From Henriciella sp. (GTDB taxonomy: Bacteria > Pseudomonadota > Alphaproteobacteria > Caulobacterales > Hyphomonadaceae), in contig JABSQB010000011.1 in the NCBI GenBank assembly GCA_013214545.1, positions 1-64,000 of the forward strand: a stretch of DNA of 64,000 nt, in the 5' to 3' direction. The notes under the pieces were generated by a model that was given only the letters and a program-made list of their open reading frames with translations, searched no databases and was not told the origin of the DNA. A program made the translations under genes and the position numbers. Below are positions 1 through 8,072 of this stretch, in pieces (positions within the stretch are counted from its first letter, which is position 1; every line of letters starts with the position of its first letter).

Positions 1-73
1 TCGAAGGACGAGGCGGGCTAGCCGCAACCGCCCAGAAGCCCGGCCCCCGTCCTTCGACAGGCTCAGGATGAGG
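1..73. repeat. Intergenic palindromic repeat unit
   Basis: The first ten bases (TCGAAGGACG) are an exact inverted copy of bases 48-57 (CGTCCTTCGA), enclosing a GC-rich spacer. The right arm continues as CAGGCTCAGGATGAGG to base 73. I recall this CCTTCGACAGGCTCAGGATGAGG-type sequence as a common intergenic repeat in alphaproteobacteria. That is memory, not a search result. The element may extend to the left beyond the window edge. Nothing else is recognisable between here and the first gene at 239. Confidence 0.55.
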
Positions 74-238
74 GCCTAAGGGCGGATTAAATGGAAAAAC
101 ATGGACGGCGCTGCGGGATGGGGATAAATTACGCCCATCGACGCAACTGGCGAGATCAGGGTGGAGCACCACCGGGGAGCGTCGAATCTTTTCAACAGAG
201 CCGTTCGCCTGGGCCATTCACTCGTAAAGGAGATGGCC

Positions 239-934
239 ATGCCTGAACTCTCACCCATATCTGTCGCGTTTCTCGTCTTCCCGAATGTCACCCAGCTGGA
301 CCTGACGGGGCCGGCACAAGTCCTGTCGCGGCTTGGCAATGTGACGCTGAACCTGGTCTGGAAGGACACTCAGCCGGTACCCACCGATGCTGGCTTCCCG
401 CTGCTGCCGACCGCAACTTTCGATGAGATCAAAGCAGCTGACATTCTCTGCGTGCCGGGCGGCTTCGGCACGATGGATATGATGCAGGACACAGAGGTGC
501 ATGACTGGCTGCGTAAGATCGCGGCGGAAGCCGAATGGGTGACCAGCGTGTGTACCGGCTCTCTCGTGCTCGGCGCGGCCGGTTTGCTGAAGTGCTATCG
601 CTCTGGTTGTCACTGGGCATCGATCGATCAGCTCGAATATTTCGGCGCGACCCCCGTGCGCGAACGCATCGTGGAGGATCGTAACCGGTTTTCTGGCGGC
701 GGGGTAACGTCCGGTATTGATTTCGCGCTGGCGCTCGCGGCGCGCATTCGCGGCGATGATTTTGCCAAATTCATCCAGCTCAGCATTGAATATGATCCAA
801 ATCCGCCCTTCGATGCGGGCAGTCCGGACAAGGTTCCGCCGCACATTCTCGAGCGCTATTACAAAATGGTCGAGAAAGCCGCGCCAAACCGTGCAGAAAA
901 GGTCAAAGCGATTGCAAAATCGCTCGGATTTTAG
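239..934 (+). CDS. DJ-1/PfpI family protein, isonitrile hydratase-like
   Basis: A 231-residue cytoplasmic protein of the DJ-1/PfpI superfamily. The closest match from memory is isonitrile hydratase (InhA, about 228 residues), which hydrates isonitriles to N-substituted formamides. The nucleophile elbow reads SVCTGSLVLGAAGL with the catalytic Cys at residue 105. The LDLTGPAQVLSR segment near residues 20-31 carries the Asp that InhA also uses. I chose the ATG at 239 because GGAG at 229-232 gives a normal 6-base spacing. An upstream in-frame ATG at 233 lies directly on that ribosome site, and one at 161 has none. Other DJ-1 members with a CTGS motif act as transcription factors, but no AraC-type HTH follows here. 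The family is secure; the substrate is not. Confidence 0.8.
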   Translation: MPELSPISVAFLVFPNVTQLDLTGPAQVLSRLGNVTLNLVWKDTQPVPTDAGFPLLPTATFDEIKAADILCVPGGFGTMDMMQDTEVHDWLRKIAAEAEWVTSVCTGSLVLGAAGLLKCYRSGCHWASIDQLEYFGATPVRERIVEDRNRFSGGGVTSGIDFALALAARIRGDDFAKFIQLSIEYDPNPPFDAGSPDKVPPHILERYYKMVEKAAPNRAEKVKAIAKSLGF

Positions 935-1010
935 CCCTATTTCGCTGTCAAAAGAGAGGGATACAGGAATCATCTTGGCACCCTCTCTTCAACGGCCCAT
1001 ACTCTAAACC

Positions 1011-1541
1011 ATGTTCAAAGCGCTCGCCTTTTCAGGTCTACTTCTCATCAGCAGCCCGGATTTCGGGCCGTCTGAGGAGATGTTTGACGAACTGAAAACC
1101 GCGCCGACCGAGGAAGAGGCCAATGATATCGCGCTCGATATCTGGGCCTCGTGGATGGAAAGCGGCTCTGCGGCGGCCGATCTGGTGATGGAACGCGCTG
1201 TTCAGGCCCAGGCCTTTGGCGAGCTCGACCATGCTCGCGCGCTCTATGACCGCGTGATTGCGATCCAGCCGGATTATGCCGAAGCCTGGAACCGCCGGGC
1301 GACGGTGTTTCTGGCGCAGGAGAATTATTCTGAAGCCCTGCGCGATGTGAATGAAGCTTTGCGGCTGGAGCCGCGCCATTTCGGCGCCTGGGGCGGTCTC
1401 GGCGCGGTGCTGGAACGTCTCGGCTCTGAGGATGAGGCGATCAGCGCTTATGAAAAGGCGCTGGAAATCTATCCGCTCTTCCCTTCCGCCAAACGCGGCA
1501 TAAGTCGTATCCGGCGCGATCGAGAAGGCCGGCCTGTTTGA
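1011..1541 (+). CDS. TPR-repeat protein, probably exported
   Basis: A 176-residue protein. A hydrophobic N-terminus (residues 3-14) may be a short signal peptide or anchor. Two to three tetratricopeptide repeats cover roughly residues 65-165, with typical pieces such as AEAWNRRATVFLAQENYSEA and AWGGLGAVLERLGSEDEAIS. TPRs form a helical scaffold for protein contacts, so a partner rather than an enzymatic role is likely. It ends inside the start of the following hydrolase gene (shared TTGA), which suggests co-transcription and coupled translation. The specific function is unknown. Confidence 0.75.
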   Translation: MFKALAFSGLLLISSPDFGPSEEMFDELKTAPTEEEANDIALDIWASWMESGSAAADLVMERAVQAQAFGELDHARALYDRVIAIQPDYAEAWNRRATVFLAQENYSEALRDVNEALRLEPRHFGAWGGLGAVLERLGSEDEAISAYEKALEIYPLFPSAKRGISRIRRDREGRPV

Positions 1542-2491
1542 AGATGCTGACAATTTCACTGGGGATCCTGATCCTGGCGGGGCTGGGCGCATGCGTGAAC
1601 AGCGCGCTCTATGCCGGGCGGATCAATAAAGAACACCCTGCCTCAGGCGCGCTGATCGAAGTGAACGGCGCCGATGTGCATGTCTTGCAACAGGGCGAGG
1701 CTGGACCGGTCGTCGTCATGGTGCATGGCGCCTCCGCCAATGCGCGTGAGTTTGACTGGTCACTCGCGCCGCGGCTGGCTGAGACGCACCGCATTTTGAT
1801 GATCGACCGGCCGGGGCACGGGCATTCGGAGCGCTTGGAAGATGCTGACACGCTGGCCGTGCAGGCAGCGCAAGTGGCCGGCGCTTTGAAAGCGCTAGCC
1901 CCGGGAGAGAAAGCGGTCCTCGTCGGGCACAGCTTTGGCGGCGCGGTGTCGCTGCGTGTGGCGCTGGATCATCCGGAACTGGTCGATGGCCTCGTCCTGC
2001 TTGCGCCGGTTTCGCATGATTGGGGCGGCGGCGGTGAGGCCTGGTACAACAAATATGCCTCCCACCCGCTGATGGGGCCGGCCTTTACCCAATTGGTGCC
2101 GATTGTCGGGCCGAGCCAGGTGCGCGGCGGGATTACCAATGTGTTCTCACCGAAACCCGCCCCGGACGGATATTTCGAAAAGTCCGGCATCGGTCTGTTA
2201 TTCCGTCCGTCAAACTTTGCTGCCAATGCGAAAGACGTGAACGGCCTGCGCGCGGAACTCGCGGCACAACAGGTGCGATATGAAGAGATCAAGGTCCCGA
2301 TCGTCGTCTTTTCCGGCGCGCTCGATACGGTCATCAGCCCGCAACTACATGTCGGGCGGCTAAAGCATCAGGTCGACGGTCTGGAGCTGGTCAAGCTCGC
2401 CGATGGCGGTCACATGCCTCATCACGCGTTTGGCGAGGACGTCGCTGAAACGATCCGGCGGCTGACCGCGAGTGTAGGAAGCGCGACCTAG
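1538..2491 (+). CDS. Alpha/beta hydrolase, putative lipoprotein
   Basis: A 317-residue alpha/beta-hydrolase fold protein. The nucleophile elbow VGHSFGGAV places Ser132. The likely partners are Asp263 (SGALDTVISP) and His292 (DGGHMPHH), and the oxyanion HG is in MVHGASANA. The N-terminus is hydrophobic and ends LAGLGAC, a plausible lipobox with Cys19, so it is probably membrane-anchored and faces the periplasm. The start is uncertain. TTG at 1538 overlaps the previous stop (TTGA) and sits 9 bases after GAGAAGG, while ATG at 1544 would also work and removes two residues. The substrate could be an ester, lactone or haloalkane and cannot be told from sequence. The 3' end overlaps the convergent rfbB stop by 4 bases. 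Confidence 0.8.
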   Translation: MKMLTISLGILILAGLGACVNSALYAGRINKEHPASGALIEVNGADVHVLQQGEAGPVVVMVHGASANAREFDWSLAPRLAETHRILMIDRPGHGHSERLEDADTLAVQAAQVAGALKALAPGEKAVLVGHSFGGAVSLRVALDHPELVDGLVLLAPVSHDWGGGGEAWYNKYASHPLMGPAFTQLVPIVGPSQVRGGITNVFSPKPAPDGYFEKSGIGLLFRPSNFAANAKDVNGLRAELAAQQVRYEEIKVPIVVFSGALDTVISPQLHVGRLKHQVDGLELVKLADGGHMPHHAFGEDVAETIRRLTASVGSAT

Positions 2492-3504
2492 GCCCGGGCG
2501 AGGCCCAGTCTGTCGTCGCTGTCCTTCAAATCGGCAGGTAGTGATTCCAGATACCACTGCACGGTTTGCCTGAGCGCATCCTCAAAGCTTTGTCGCGGCG
2601 ACCAGCCAATCGCCCGCTCAGCGCTTGCCGGGTCGACGCCATAGCGGCGGTCATGGCCTTTGCGATCGGCGACAAACTCAATCTGCTCAGCATAGGGGGT
2701 GGTTTTCGGGCGCAGCTCATCCAGCAGCGCGCAAATCGAATTGACCAGATCAAGATTGCTGCGCTCTGCTCTCGCACCGAACAAAAGCGTTGCACCGGAC
2801 TCCGCCTGGCAAGCGTCGATCAGACCGCGAGCATGGTCTTCGACATAGAGCCAATCGCGAACATTCTGCCCATCGCCATAGATCGGAATTGAGGCGCCTA
2901 GCACGGCTTTGCGGATCACCGTCGGGATCAGCTTCTCGCCATTCTGCCAAGGGCCGAAATTGTTGGTGCAATTGGTCACCACGACTGGCAAGCCATAGGT
3001 GTGCTGCCAAGCCCGGGCGAGGTGATCGCTGGCGGCCTTACTAGCGGAATAGGGCGAGGAGGGCTTGTGGCTCGTCGTCTCGTCAAACGGGGGATCATCT
3101 GGTCCAAGATCGCCGAACACTTCATCGGTGGAGACATGCACGAAGCGGAAACCGTCCGGTTCATCGGTCGCCTGCCAATGCGCAAGCGCGGCTTCAAGCA
3201 AGCTGAATGTGCCGTCCACATTTGTCTTCATGAACGCGCTCGGACCGTCGATAGAACGGTCGACATGGGTCTCGGCGGCAAGATGGATCACCGCATCGGG
3301 ACGGGCTGCTTTGAACAGGGCGGCGACGGCCTGTCGGTTTGTGATGCAAGCGTGGACGTTTTGAACTTCGCACTCCGCTACAGCTTCCGGGTTCGCTGCG
3401 TAGGTCTTGCTGTCCAGATTGAACACTTCATGCCCGGCTGCGCAGAGCTGACGCACCACGGCGGAGCCGATAAACCCGTAGCCTCCGGTCACGATATAGC
3501 GCAT
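2488..3504 (-). CDS. rfbB: dTDP-glucose 4,6-dehydratase
   Basis: A 338-residue extended short-chain dehydrogenase that converts dTDP-glucose to dTDP-4-keto-6-deoxyglucose, the second step toward dTDP-rhamnose and other deoxysugars. The NAD-binding TGGYGFIGS lies at residues 6-14. LDSKTYAANPE at 30-40 matches the family's TYAGN region. The active-site triad STDEVFG gives Thr126/Asp127/Glu128, and the YSASK motif gives Tyr152/Lys156. The other rml genes (rmlA, rmlC, rmlD) are absent from the window, so this copy stands alone downstream of rpoH and the SpoU gene on the same strand. The stop shares CTAG with the convergent hydrolase. A related NAD-sugar epimerase is possible but less likely. Confidence 0.9.
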   Translation of the reverse strand: MRYIVTGGYGFIGSAVVRQLCAAGHEVFNLDSKTYAANPEAVAECEVQNVHACITNRQAVAALFKAARPDAVIHLAAETHVDRSIDGPSAFMKTNVDGTFSLLEAALAHWQATDEPDGFRFVHVSTDEVFGDLGPDDPPFDETTSHKPSSPYSASKAASDHLARAWQHTYGLPVVVTNCTNNFGPWQNGEKLIPTVIRKAVLGASIPIYGDGQNVRDWLYVEDHARGLIDACQAESGATLLFGARAERSNLDLVNSICALLDELRPKTTPYAEQIEFVADRKGHDRRYGVDPASAERAIGWSPRQSFEDALRQTVQWYLESLPADLKDSDDRLGLARA

Positions 3505-3534
3505 CGAAACTCCTGTTTCTTTCGTCCCCGAGCC

Positions 3535-4338
3535 TTAATCAGGCTTGAATACATGTGATAGCGCAATCGCGCCAGCGGTCGCGACATTAACACTATCAAA
3601 GCCTGTGCTCATTGGGATTCGAACCGGCTGACATGCGGCGATGAGGTCTTCCGGCAAACCTGGCCCTTCGGCGCCAAGCAGGATGGCGAGGTTTTCTGGC
3701 GGAGACAGATCGTGCAATGGCGCGGCGTCTGAACGTGGAGTCATCGCCCAGACGGTGAAACCCGCCGCCTTCAAAGCTTCGATATGCACTGCACCGGTGC
3801 CACCATGGTGATAAGGCAACCAAAGGCTGGAACCTGAAGAGACACGGATGGATTTGCGGTAGAGCGGGTCACAGCTTCCGGCATCCAGGATCACGCCATG
3901 GGCCCCAAACGCCGCGGCGTTACGGAAGGCAGCGCCGACATTGTCGTGATTGGAGATTTGGTTGAGTACGAGAAGTCTGTCGCCCGCCAAAAGCTCTGGC
4001 AACGGAGTCTCGTCGCCTTTCCGAGCGCACGCCAGAACGCCCCTATGGATCGGAAATCCGACTATCTGATCCATCAGATTCTGTAGCGCTGTGTAAACAG
4101 GAATGCCTGCGGGCAAGTGCATCAGAATCTCTGCCAAAGGCTCCAGCCGGCTTTCGCCCAGGAACAAGCTTTCGACCTCAAACCGGGACTGTGTCAGCAG
4201 GATGTGCAGCGGCACCTTGCCTTCAACAATGAACCGTCCGTCCGCGCCACCCGTCAAATCACGCTCGCGTACGCCAACAAAAGGGCCGATCCGTGGATCG
4301 CCCCTATCGGTAATTGGAATGAGATTCAAGGCATTCAA
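3535..4338 (-). CDS. TrmH/SpoU-family RNA 2'-O-methyltransferase
   Basis: A 267-residue SPOUT-class (trefoil-knot) methyltransferase that uses SAM to 2'-O-methylate rRNA or tRNA. The three SpoU motifs are all present: NHDNVGAAFRNAAAFG (about 132-147), ILLGAEGPGLPEDL (about 221-234) and IPMSTGFDSVNVATAGAIAL near the C-terminus. The N-terminal third resembles the substrate-binding extension of RlmB/TrmH-type enzymes. The reading frame starts at TTG 4338, five bases after the rpoH stop. A GGGAG lies about 10 bases upstream inside rpoH, so translation is probably coupled to rpoH. No in-frame ATG lies nearby. The exact target nucleotide cannot be assigned. Confidence 0.88.
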   Translation of the reverse strand: MNALNLIPITDRGDPRIGPFVGVRERDLTGGADGRFIVEGKVPLHILLTQSRFEVESLFLGESRLEPLAEILMHLPAGIPVYTALQNLMDQIVGFPIHRGVLACARKGDETPLPELLAGDRLLVLNQISNHDNVGAAFRNAAAFGAHGVILDAGSCDPLYRKSIRVSSGSSLWLPYHHGGTGAVHIEALKAAGFTVWAMTPRSDAAPLHDLSPPENLAILLGAEGPGLPEDLIAACQPVRIPMSTGFDSVNVATAGAIALSHVFKPD

Positions 4339-4343
4339 CTGGG

Positions 4344-5240
4344 TTAAGCTCCCGTCGGCAAGCCTTGCTCCTTGGCCATTTTCTGCATGGCTTTTTGCAG
4401 CTTTTCGAACGCCCGCACTTCGATCTGGCGGATGCGTTCGCGGCTGACATTGTAAACCTCGGACAGCTCTTCGAGCGTCTTGGGTTCATCGGTCAGGCGA
4501 CGTTCCTGCAGAATGTGTTGCTCACGTTCCGACAGGTCAGCCATGGCGGTCTGGAGCAGTTCCATCCGGGCATCGAATTCCTGGGTGCGGGCAAACTCTT
4601 CGGCCTGGTTTGGCTCATCATCTTCCAGCCAGTCCTGCCACTCCATATCGCCTTCAGCGCCCATCGGGGCGTTGAGCGAGGCGTCAGAGCCGCTCATCCG
4701 GCCGTTCATGGAGATGACGTCCTTTTCAGAGACGTTCAGCTTATCAGCGATATGTTTGACTTGGTCGGGCTTAAGCTGCGCATTGTCCAGCGCATCAATC
4801 TCGCCTTTCATGCGGCGCAGATTGAAGAACAGTTTCTTTTGCGCGGCCGTGGTGCCGAGTTTGACGAGGCTCCACGAGCGCAGGATGTATTCCTGGATGC
4901 TCGCACGGATCCACCACATCGCGTAAGTGGCGAGACGAAAACCCTTGTCCGGGTCGAACTTCTTCACCGACTGCATCAGGCCGACATTGCCTTCTGAGAT
5001 CACTTCGGCCATCGGCAAACCATAGCCGCGATAACCCATTGCGATCTTGGCCACGAGGCGCAGGTGAGAGGTCACCATCTTCTCGGCAGCTTCGGAGTCT
5101 TCATGCTCCTGCCAACGTTTGGCGAGCATGAATTCCTCGTCCTTGGCAAGCATCGGGAACTTTCTAATTTCTGAGAGGTAACGACTAAGACCTTGTTCGG
5201 GGCTTAGCGTGAGCGCACGGCTCGCAGTTGTGTTGGCCAT
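4344..5240 (-). CDS. rpoH: RNA polymerase heat-shock sigma factor (sigma-32)
   Basis: A 298-residue sigma-70-family factor of the RpoH type, directing core polymerase to heat-shock promoters. It carries the diagnostic RpoH box QKKLFFNLRRMKGE and the region 2 stretch GNVGLMQSVKKFDPDKGFR with ATYAMWWIRASIQEYIL. Region 4 ends in the helix-turn-helix [20 protein letters not shown] start at ATG 5240 because the strong AAGGAGG at 5247-5253 is 6 bases away; ATG 5243 is possible but only 3 bases from it. A candidate sigma-32-like promoter lies at 5379-5407. The downstream SpoU methyltransferase begins 5 bases after the stop, and rfbB follows on the same strand. Confidence 0.97.
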   Translation of the reverse strand: MANTTASRALTLSPEQGLSRYLSEIRKFPMLAKDEEFMLAKRWQEHEDSEAAEKMVTSHLRLVAKIAMGYRGYGLPMAEVISEGNVGLMQSVKKFDPDKGFRLATYAMWWIRASIQEYILRSWSLVKLGTTAAQKKLFFNLRRMKGEIDALDNAQLKPDQVKHIADKLNVSEKDVISMNGRMSGSDASLNAPMGAEGDMEWQDWLEDDEPNQAEEFARTQEFDARMELLQTAMADLSEREQHILQERRLTDEPKTLEELSEVYNVSRERIRQIEVRAFEKLQKAMQKMAKEQGLPTGA

Positions 5241-5347
5241 CATGGTCCTCCTTATCCCCTTCACAGACCCTCTACGTTGAGGCACCCGCTCCAGTTCTAT
5301 CGTTGGTGAGGGTCATAGCCCCGATCATCGGCAGCGTCTTTCCCTCA

Positions 5348-5372
5348 ATCGCGAATAGTCCCTATCGCGAAT
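5348..5372. repeat. Two direct repeats ATCGCGAAT in the rpoH leader
   Basis: ATCGCGAAT occurs at 5348-5356 and again at 5364-5372, a 16-base period, each containing the palindrome TCGCGA. They sit just inside the predicted transcript start of rpoH. They could be a protein-binding pair or an element of mRNA structure; no regulator can be named. Confidence 0.4.
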
Positions 5373-5378
5373 TTGCAT

Positions 5379-5407
5379 AGATGGGGATGACAATGCCGTT
5401 ATTGAAG
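5379..5407 (-). promoter_or_regulatory. Candidate sigma-32-type promoter of rpoH
   Basis: On the minus strand the sequence reads CTTCAAT (5407-5401), 14 bases, then CCCCATCT (5386-5379). The heat-shock sigma consensus is CTTGAAA, an 11-16 base gap, then CCCCATnT. The -10 matches fully and the -35 matches at 5 of 7 positions. It would give a leader of about 130 bases before rpoH and would mean autoregulation by RpoH. This is a pattern match only. Confidence 0.5.
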
Positions 5408-5463
5408 GCTTCCGCGTGCGAAAACCTGTCGGGACAATTTGTGTTTATTTGAGTTGCCCGTTT

Positions 5464-6891
5464 CTAGTCTTCGCTCGGGACATAATCGAGCGGTGGGGTC
5501 ACGACTTCTGTTTTCGGTGCTTTTGGCTCCGATGGGCCGGATCCTGGCGCAGGCAGGGCAATCGGGCGGCTGGCATCCAGTTCGCGTTCTGACGATTCAT
5601 AACGCGGATGGACTAGGTTACCGGCATCCCCAAACGTATAGACCAGGCGCGACCAGTCTCGTTGGCCGTATTGGAACGCACTTCCGCGCGGGTCGATGTC
5701 TGACCATTCCGGTTCGCGCGCCGCGGTCACCGCCATACGGCCCCAACGCTCTGCCTCAGTGAGATCGCCATAGCCGCGCAGAGCTTTTTCCAGCAGCAGG
5801 CAAAGCCGTGCGGTCGGCTTTTCTTCGACCAGCAGCGCCAGGGTCTTCACAGCGGTCAGCCAGTCGCGATCCTGCATTGCCAATTCAGCTGTTAGGATAC
5901 GGCTCTCTCTGTGGTCCGGATTGGCCTCTGCCAGCGCTTTTAGGCGGCTCGCAATGAGCGCTGGTGACGCGCTGGTATCCATTCGGCGCACCAGTTGCGA
6001 CAGCGCCGGATGCGGGCGGGCTTTCCAGCCAAGCTCCAACACGCCTTGAGCGGCCTTGATCTTCTCGTCGATCATGAGTTGCCGCGCGCCATACCAGGCA
6101 GCTGGCGGGAATGAAGGGGCAGACCGGATCGCCTCTGCCAGCAGGCGCTGCGATTCCTTGCGCTCATTGTGCTGCAGCGCTGCGGCGCGCGCGGTGTAGA
6201 GAACGGCCCGGCGCCTGCGCAGGCTCTCGCCGCTGATCTGATTTCGCTTTTCACCGATTGAAAGCGTGTTCAGTGCCTCGTTCCAGTTCCCGGCGGCGAC
6301 CTGGCTGTCGAATAGGGTATTGAAAGGCCAATCGGCGCCAGACTTCATCTCCAGAGCTTCGCGGGTGCGGGTTTCCGCCGACAGGCTATCGCCGCGCGCA
6401 CTTGCAGCGGAGGCTGCGCCGCGAAGACCCGCAAGCTGACCGCCGGGAAGGCGCGCCAGTTGACCCCAAGCTCGTTCGGCGCTGGACCAGTCATCCGAAA
6501 TCTCTGCCGCGCGCGCCTCGAGCAGTAATTTCAGGCGATCATCATCCGCATGCTGAGCAGCTTTCTTGGAGAGCTTCTTGGCCATGACTGCATCGCCAGC
6601 TTCGGCTGCCAGCAGTCCGTCTGCCAGCGCTTTGTTAGCCGCTTTAACTTTGGAGGCCTTACGCGAGCGGCTGAAGCGGCTCGGAAGCGTCACTAACCCG
6701 GTCAGCAGCGACCAGACCAGCGCCATGGCAGCACCCACCAGCAGGATCGCCAGAATGGCCCAGACGAGCTCAAACTCGTAAACGGCACCGCCGCCCAGAT
6801 CGAGCGTCAATCCGCCCGGCAAACGCGAGGCCCACATCACGAAAATGCCCGCCAGGACAATCAGCAATATGATCAAGAACAGGATGATCAT
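5464..6891 (-). CDS. hemY: HemY-like membrane TPR protein
   Basis: A 475-residue inner-membrane protein of the HemY family (the hemX/hemY-associated protein, not protoporphyrinogen oxidase). Two hydrophobic spans lie at the N-terminus, about residues 2-22 (IILFLIILLIVLAGIFVMW) and 42-65. A long alpha-helical TPR-like cytoplasmic or periplasmic region follows with pieces such as GNWNEALNTL and WLTAVKTLALLVEEKP. The C-terminus is Pro-rich. Start ATG 6891 overlaps the mic60 stop as ATGA. It is the last gene of the hemC-hemD-mic60-hemY block, which links it to haem synthesis. The biochemical role of the family is poorly known. Confidence 0.85.
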   Translation of the reverse strand: MIILFLIILLIVLAGIFVMWASRLPGGLTLDLGGGAVYEFELVWAILAILLVGAAMALVWSLLTGLVTLPSRFSRSRKASKVKAANKALADGLLAAEAGDAVMAKKLSKKAAQHADDDRLKLLLEARAAEISDDWSSAERAWGQLARLPGGQLAGLRGAASAASARGDSLSAETRTREALEMKSGADWPFNTLFDSQVAAGNWNEALNTLSIGEKRNQISGESLRRRRAVLYTARAAALQHNERKESQRLLAEAIRSAPSFPPAAWYGARQLMIDEKIKAAQGVLELGWKARPHPALSQLVRRMDTSASPALIASRLKALAEANPDHRESRILTAELAMQDRDWLTAVKTLALLVEEKPTARLCLLLEKALRGYGDLTEAERWGRMAVTAAREPEWSDIDPRGSAFQYGQRDWSRLVYTFGDAGNLVHPRYESSERELDASRPIALPAPGSGPSEPKAPKTEVVTPPLDYVPSED

Positions 6892-8024
6892 GGGCGCTCT
6901 TCCGCAATCATTGTGAGGCGCAGGGCCTCGAGGGTCTCTTCCAACAGGTGGCGATCCTCGGCATTTTGCAACCAATCTGTGAAGACAGCCTGAAGATCAG
7001 TGTCGATCGCGCGGATATGTTCAATCGTTTCAGCTAGTTCGCCAGCCTCGAGCGTTTCGGATGCGAGGCCTAGATGATCGCGGGTGGTGGTCGCATTTTT
7101 GCGCCGGACCTGAATACCATCGCCAAACAGGCTGCGCATCCACCCCTGCCCCCCAGGCGAAGATTCTGCTTCCTCATCGAGTGCTTCCTTTCGGAGCTCG
7201 GGGAAGGCCGCAATGAGCTCGGCGCGAGTGGGGACGGCTTTCGAGGCAACCGCGGACAAGCTGCGCACGGCGCCATTGCCGGGCATGGCCTCATCAAGAC
7301 GCTGATAGGCCGACAGAAACGGGCGACCCCGACGGGCCGCAGCTTCAATTGCGGAGAGCGCCAGCGCGGCCTCGGTGCGATTATTGACTGCTGTGGTCGC
7401 GGTTAAGGTTTCAGATCCGGCTTTCTCTTCGAGCGCATCGAGCCGAGTTTTCAGCAGGTCCAGCGTGAGATTGTAGCCATCCAGCTGGGACACCAGGGCG
7501 TCTTCGATCGCCGTAATGCGCGCATCGAGGGCGGCGAGGTCGGCGGTGGCAAAGTTGCGATCTTCATCAGAAGCGTCTTCTGCTAGCGTTGCAATGCGGG
7601 CGCGTTGCAGCGCTGCGATGTCGGATTGAATGGACTCAAGTTCGTCTCGAAGCGCGCGCATGTCGGTAACGGTGCGCGTGCGGTCGGCACGCAGGCTGTC
7701 CGCTCGGCCTTTCAGCGCGGCGATTTCCGCTGCTTGGCTGGTGACTTGGTCAGTGTTGTTTGACTGCGCGGACGTGACATCGGCGAGGCCAGTTTCGAGT
7801 GCTGCGACTTTACCTGCGCCAGGTTGCAGGCCAGGAATGAAGCCAGCACTGATCGCGGCGAGTACGAGCGAAATGATCGATACTGTGCCAAGCCCAACGA
7901 ATGCCGCCCAACCTGGGCCCGCGCCCACCGAGGCATTCTGATTTGTTTTTGGCTCCGCTGGTTCGAACTCCGCATCAATCGGCAGATCATCCCCCGTTTC
8001 AGGTGGTAGGGATGATGATGTCAT
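6888..8024 (-). CDS. Mitofilin-like inner membrane protein (alphaproteobacterial Mic60)
   Basis: A 378-residue protein with the layout of alphaproteobacterial Mic60/mitofilin. It has an acidic N-terminus, one transmembrane helix at about residues 42-65 (AAFVGLGTVSIISLVLAAIS), a coiled coil at about 70-205 and a C-terminal mitofilin-type domain (residues 215-378). That domain contains GRPFLSAYQRLDEAMPGN and ends LEETLEALRLTMIAEERP. In the family it shapes intracytoplasmic membranes and is the ancestor of the mitochondrial cristae organiser. It sits between hemD and hemY, the conserved position known for this gene in Alphaproteobacteria. The gap after hemD is 48 bases, and the stop overlaps the hemY start. 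Confidence 0.85.
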   Translation of the reverse strand: MTSSSLPPETGDDLPIDAEFEPAEPKTNQNASVGAGPGWAAFVGLGTVSIISLVLAAISAGFIPGLQPGAGKVAALETGLADVTSAQSNNTDQVTSQAAEIAALKGRADSLRADRTRTVTDMRALRDELESIQSDIAALQRARIATLAEDASDEDRNFATADLAALDARITAIEDALVSQLDGYNLTLDLLKTRLDALEEKAGSETLTATTAVNNRTEAALALSAIEAAARRGRPFLSAYQRLDEAMPGNGAVRSLSAVASKAVPTRAELIAAFPELRKEALDEEAESSPGGQGWMRSLFGDGIQVRRKNATTTRDHLGLASETLEAGELAETIEHIRAIDTDLQAVFTDWLQNAEDRHLLEETLEALRLTMIAEERP

Positions 8025-8072
8025 GAGCAGCTCTCCGATCTTGGCGTCCAGCGCAGTCTATATCGTGTCGCT

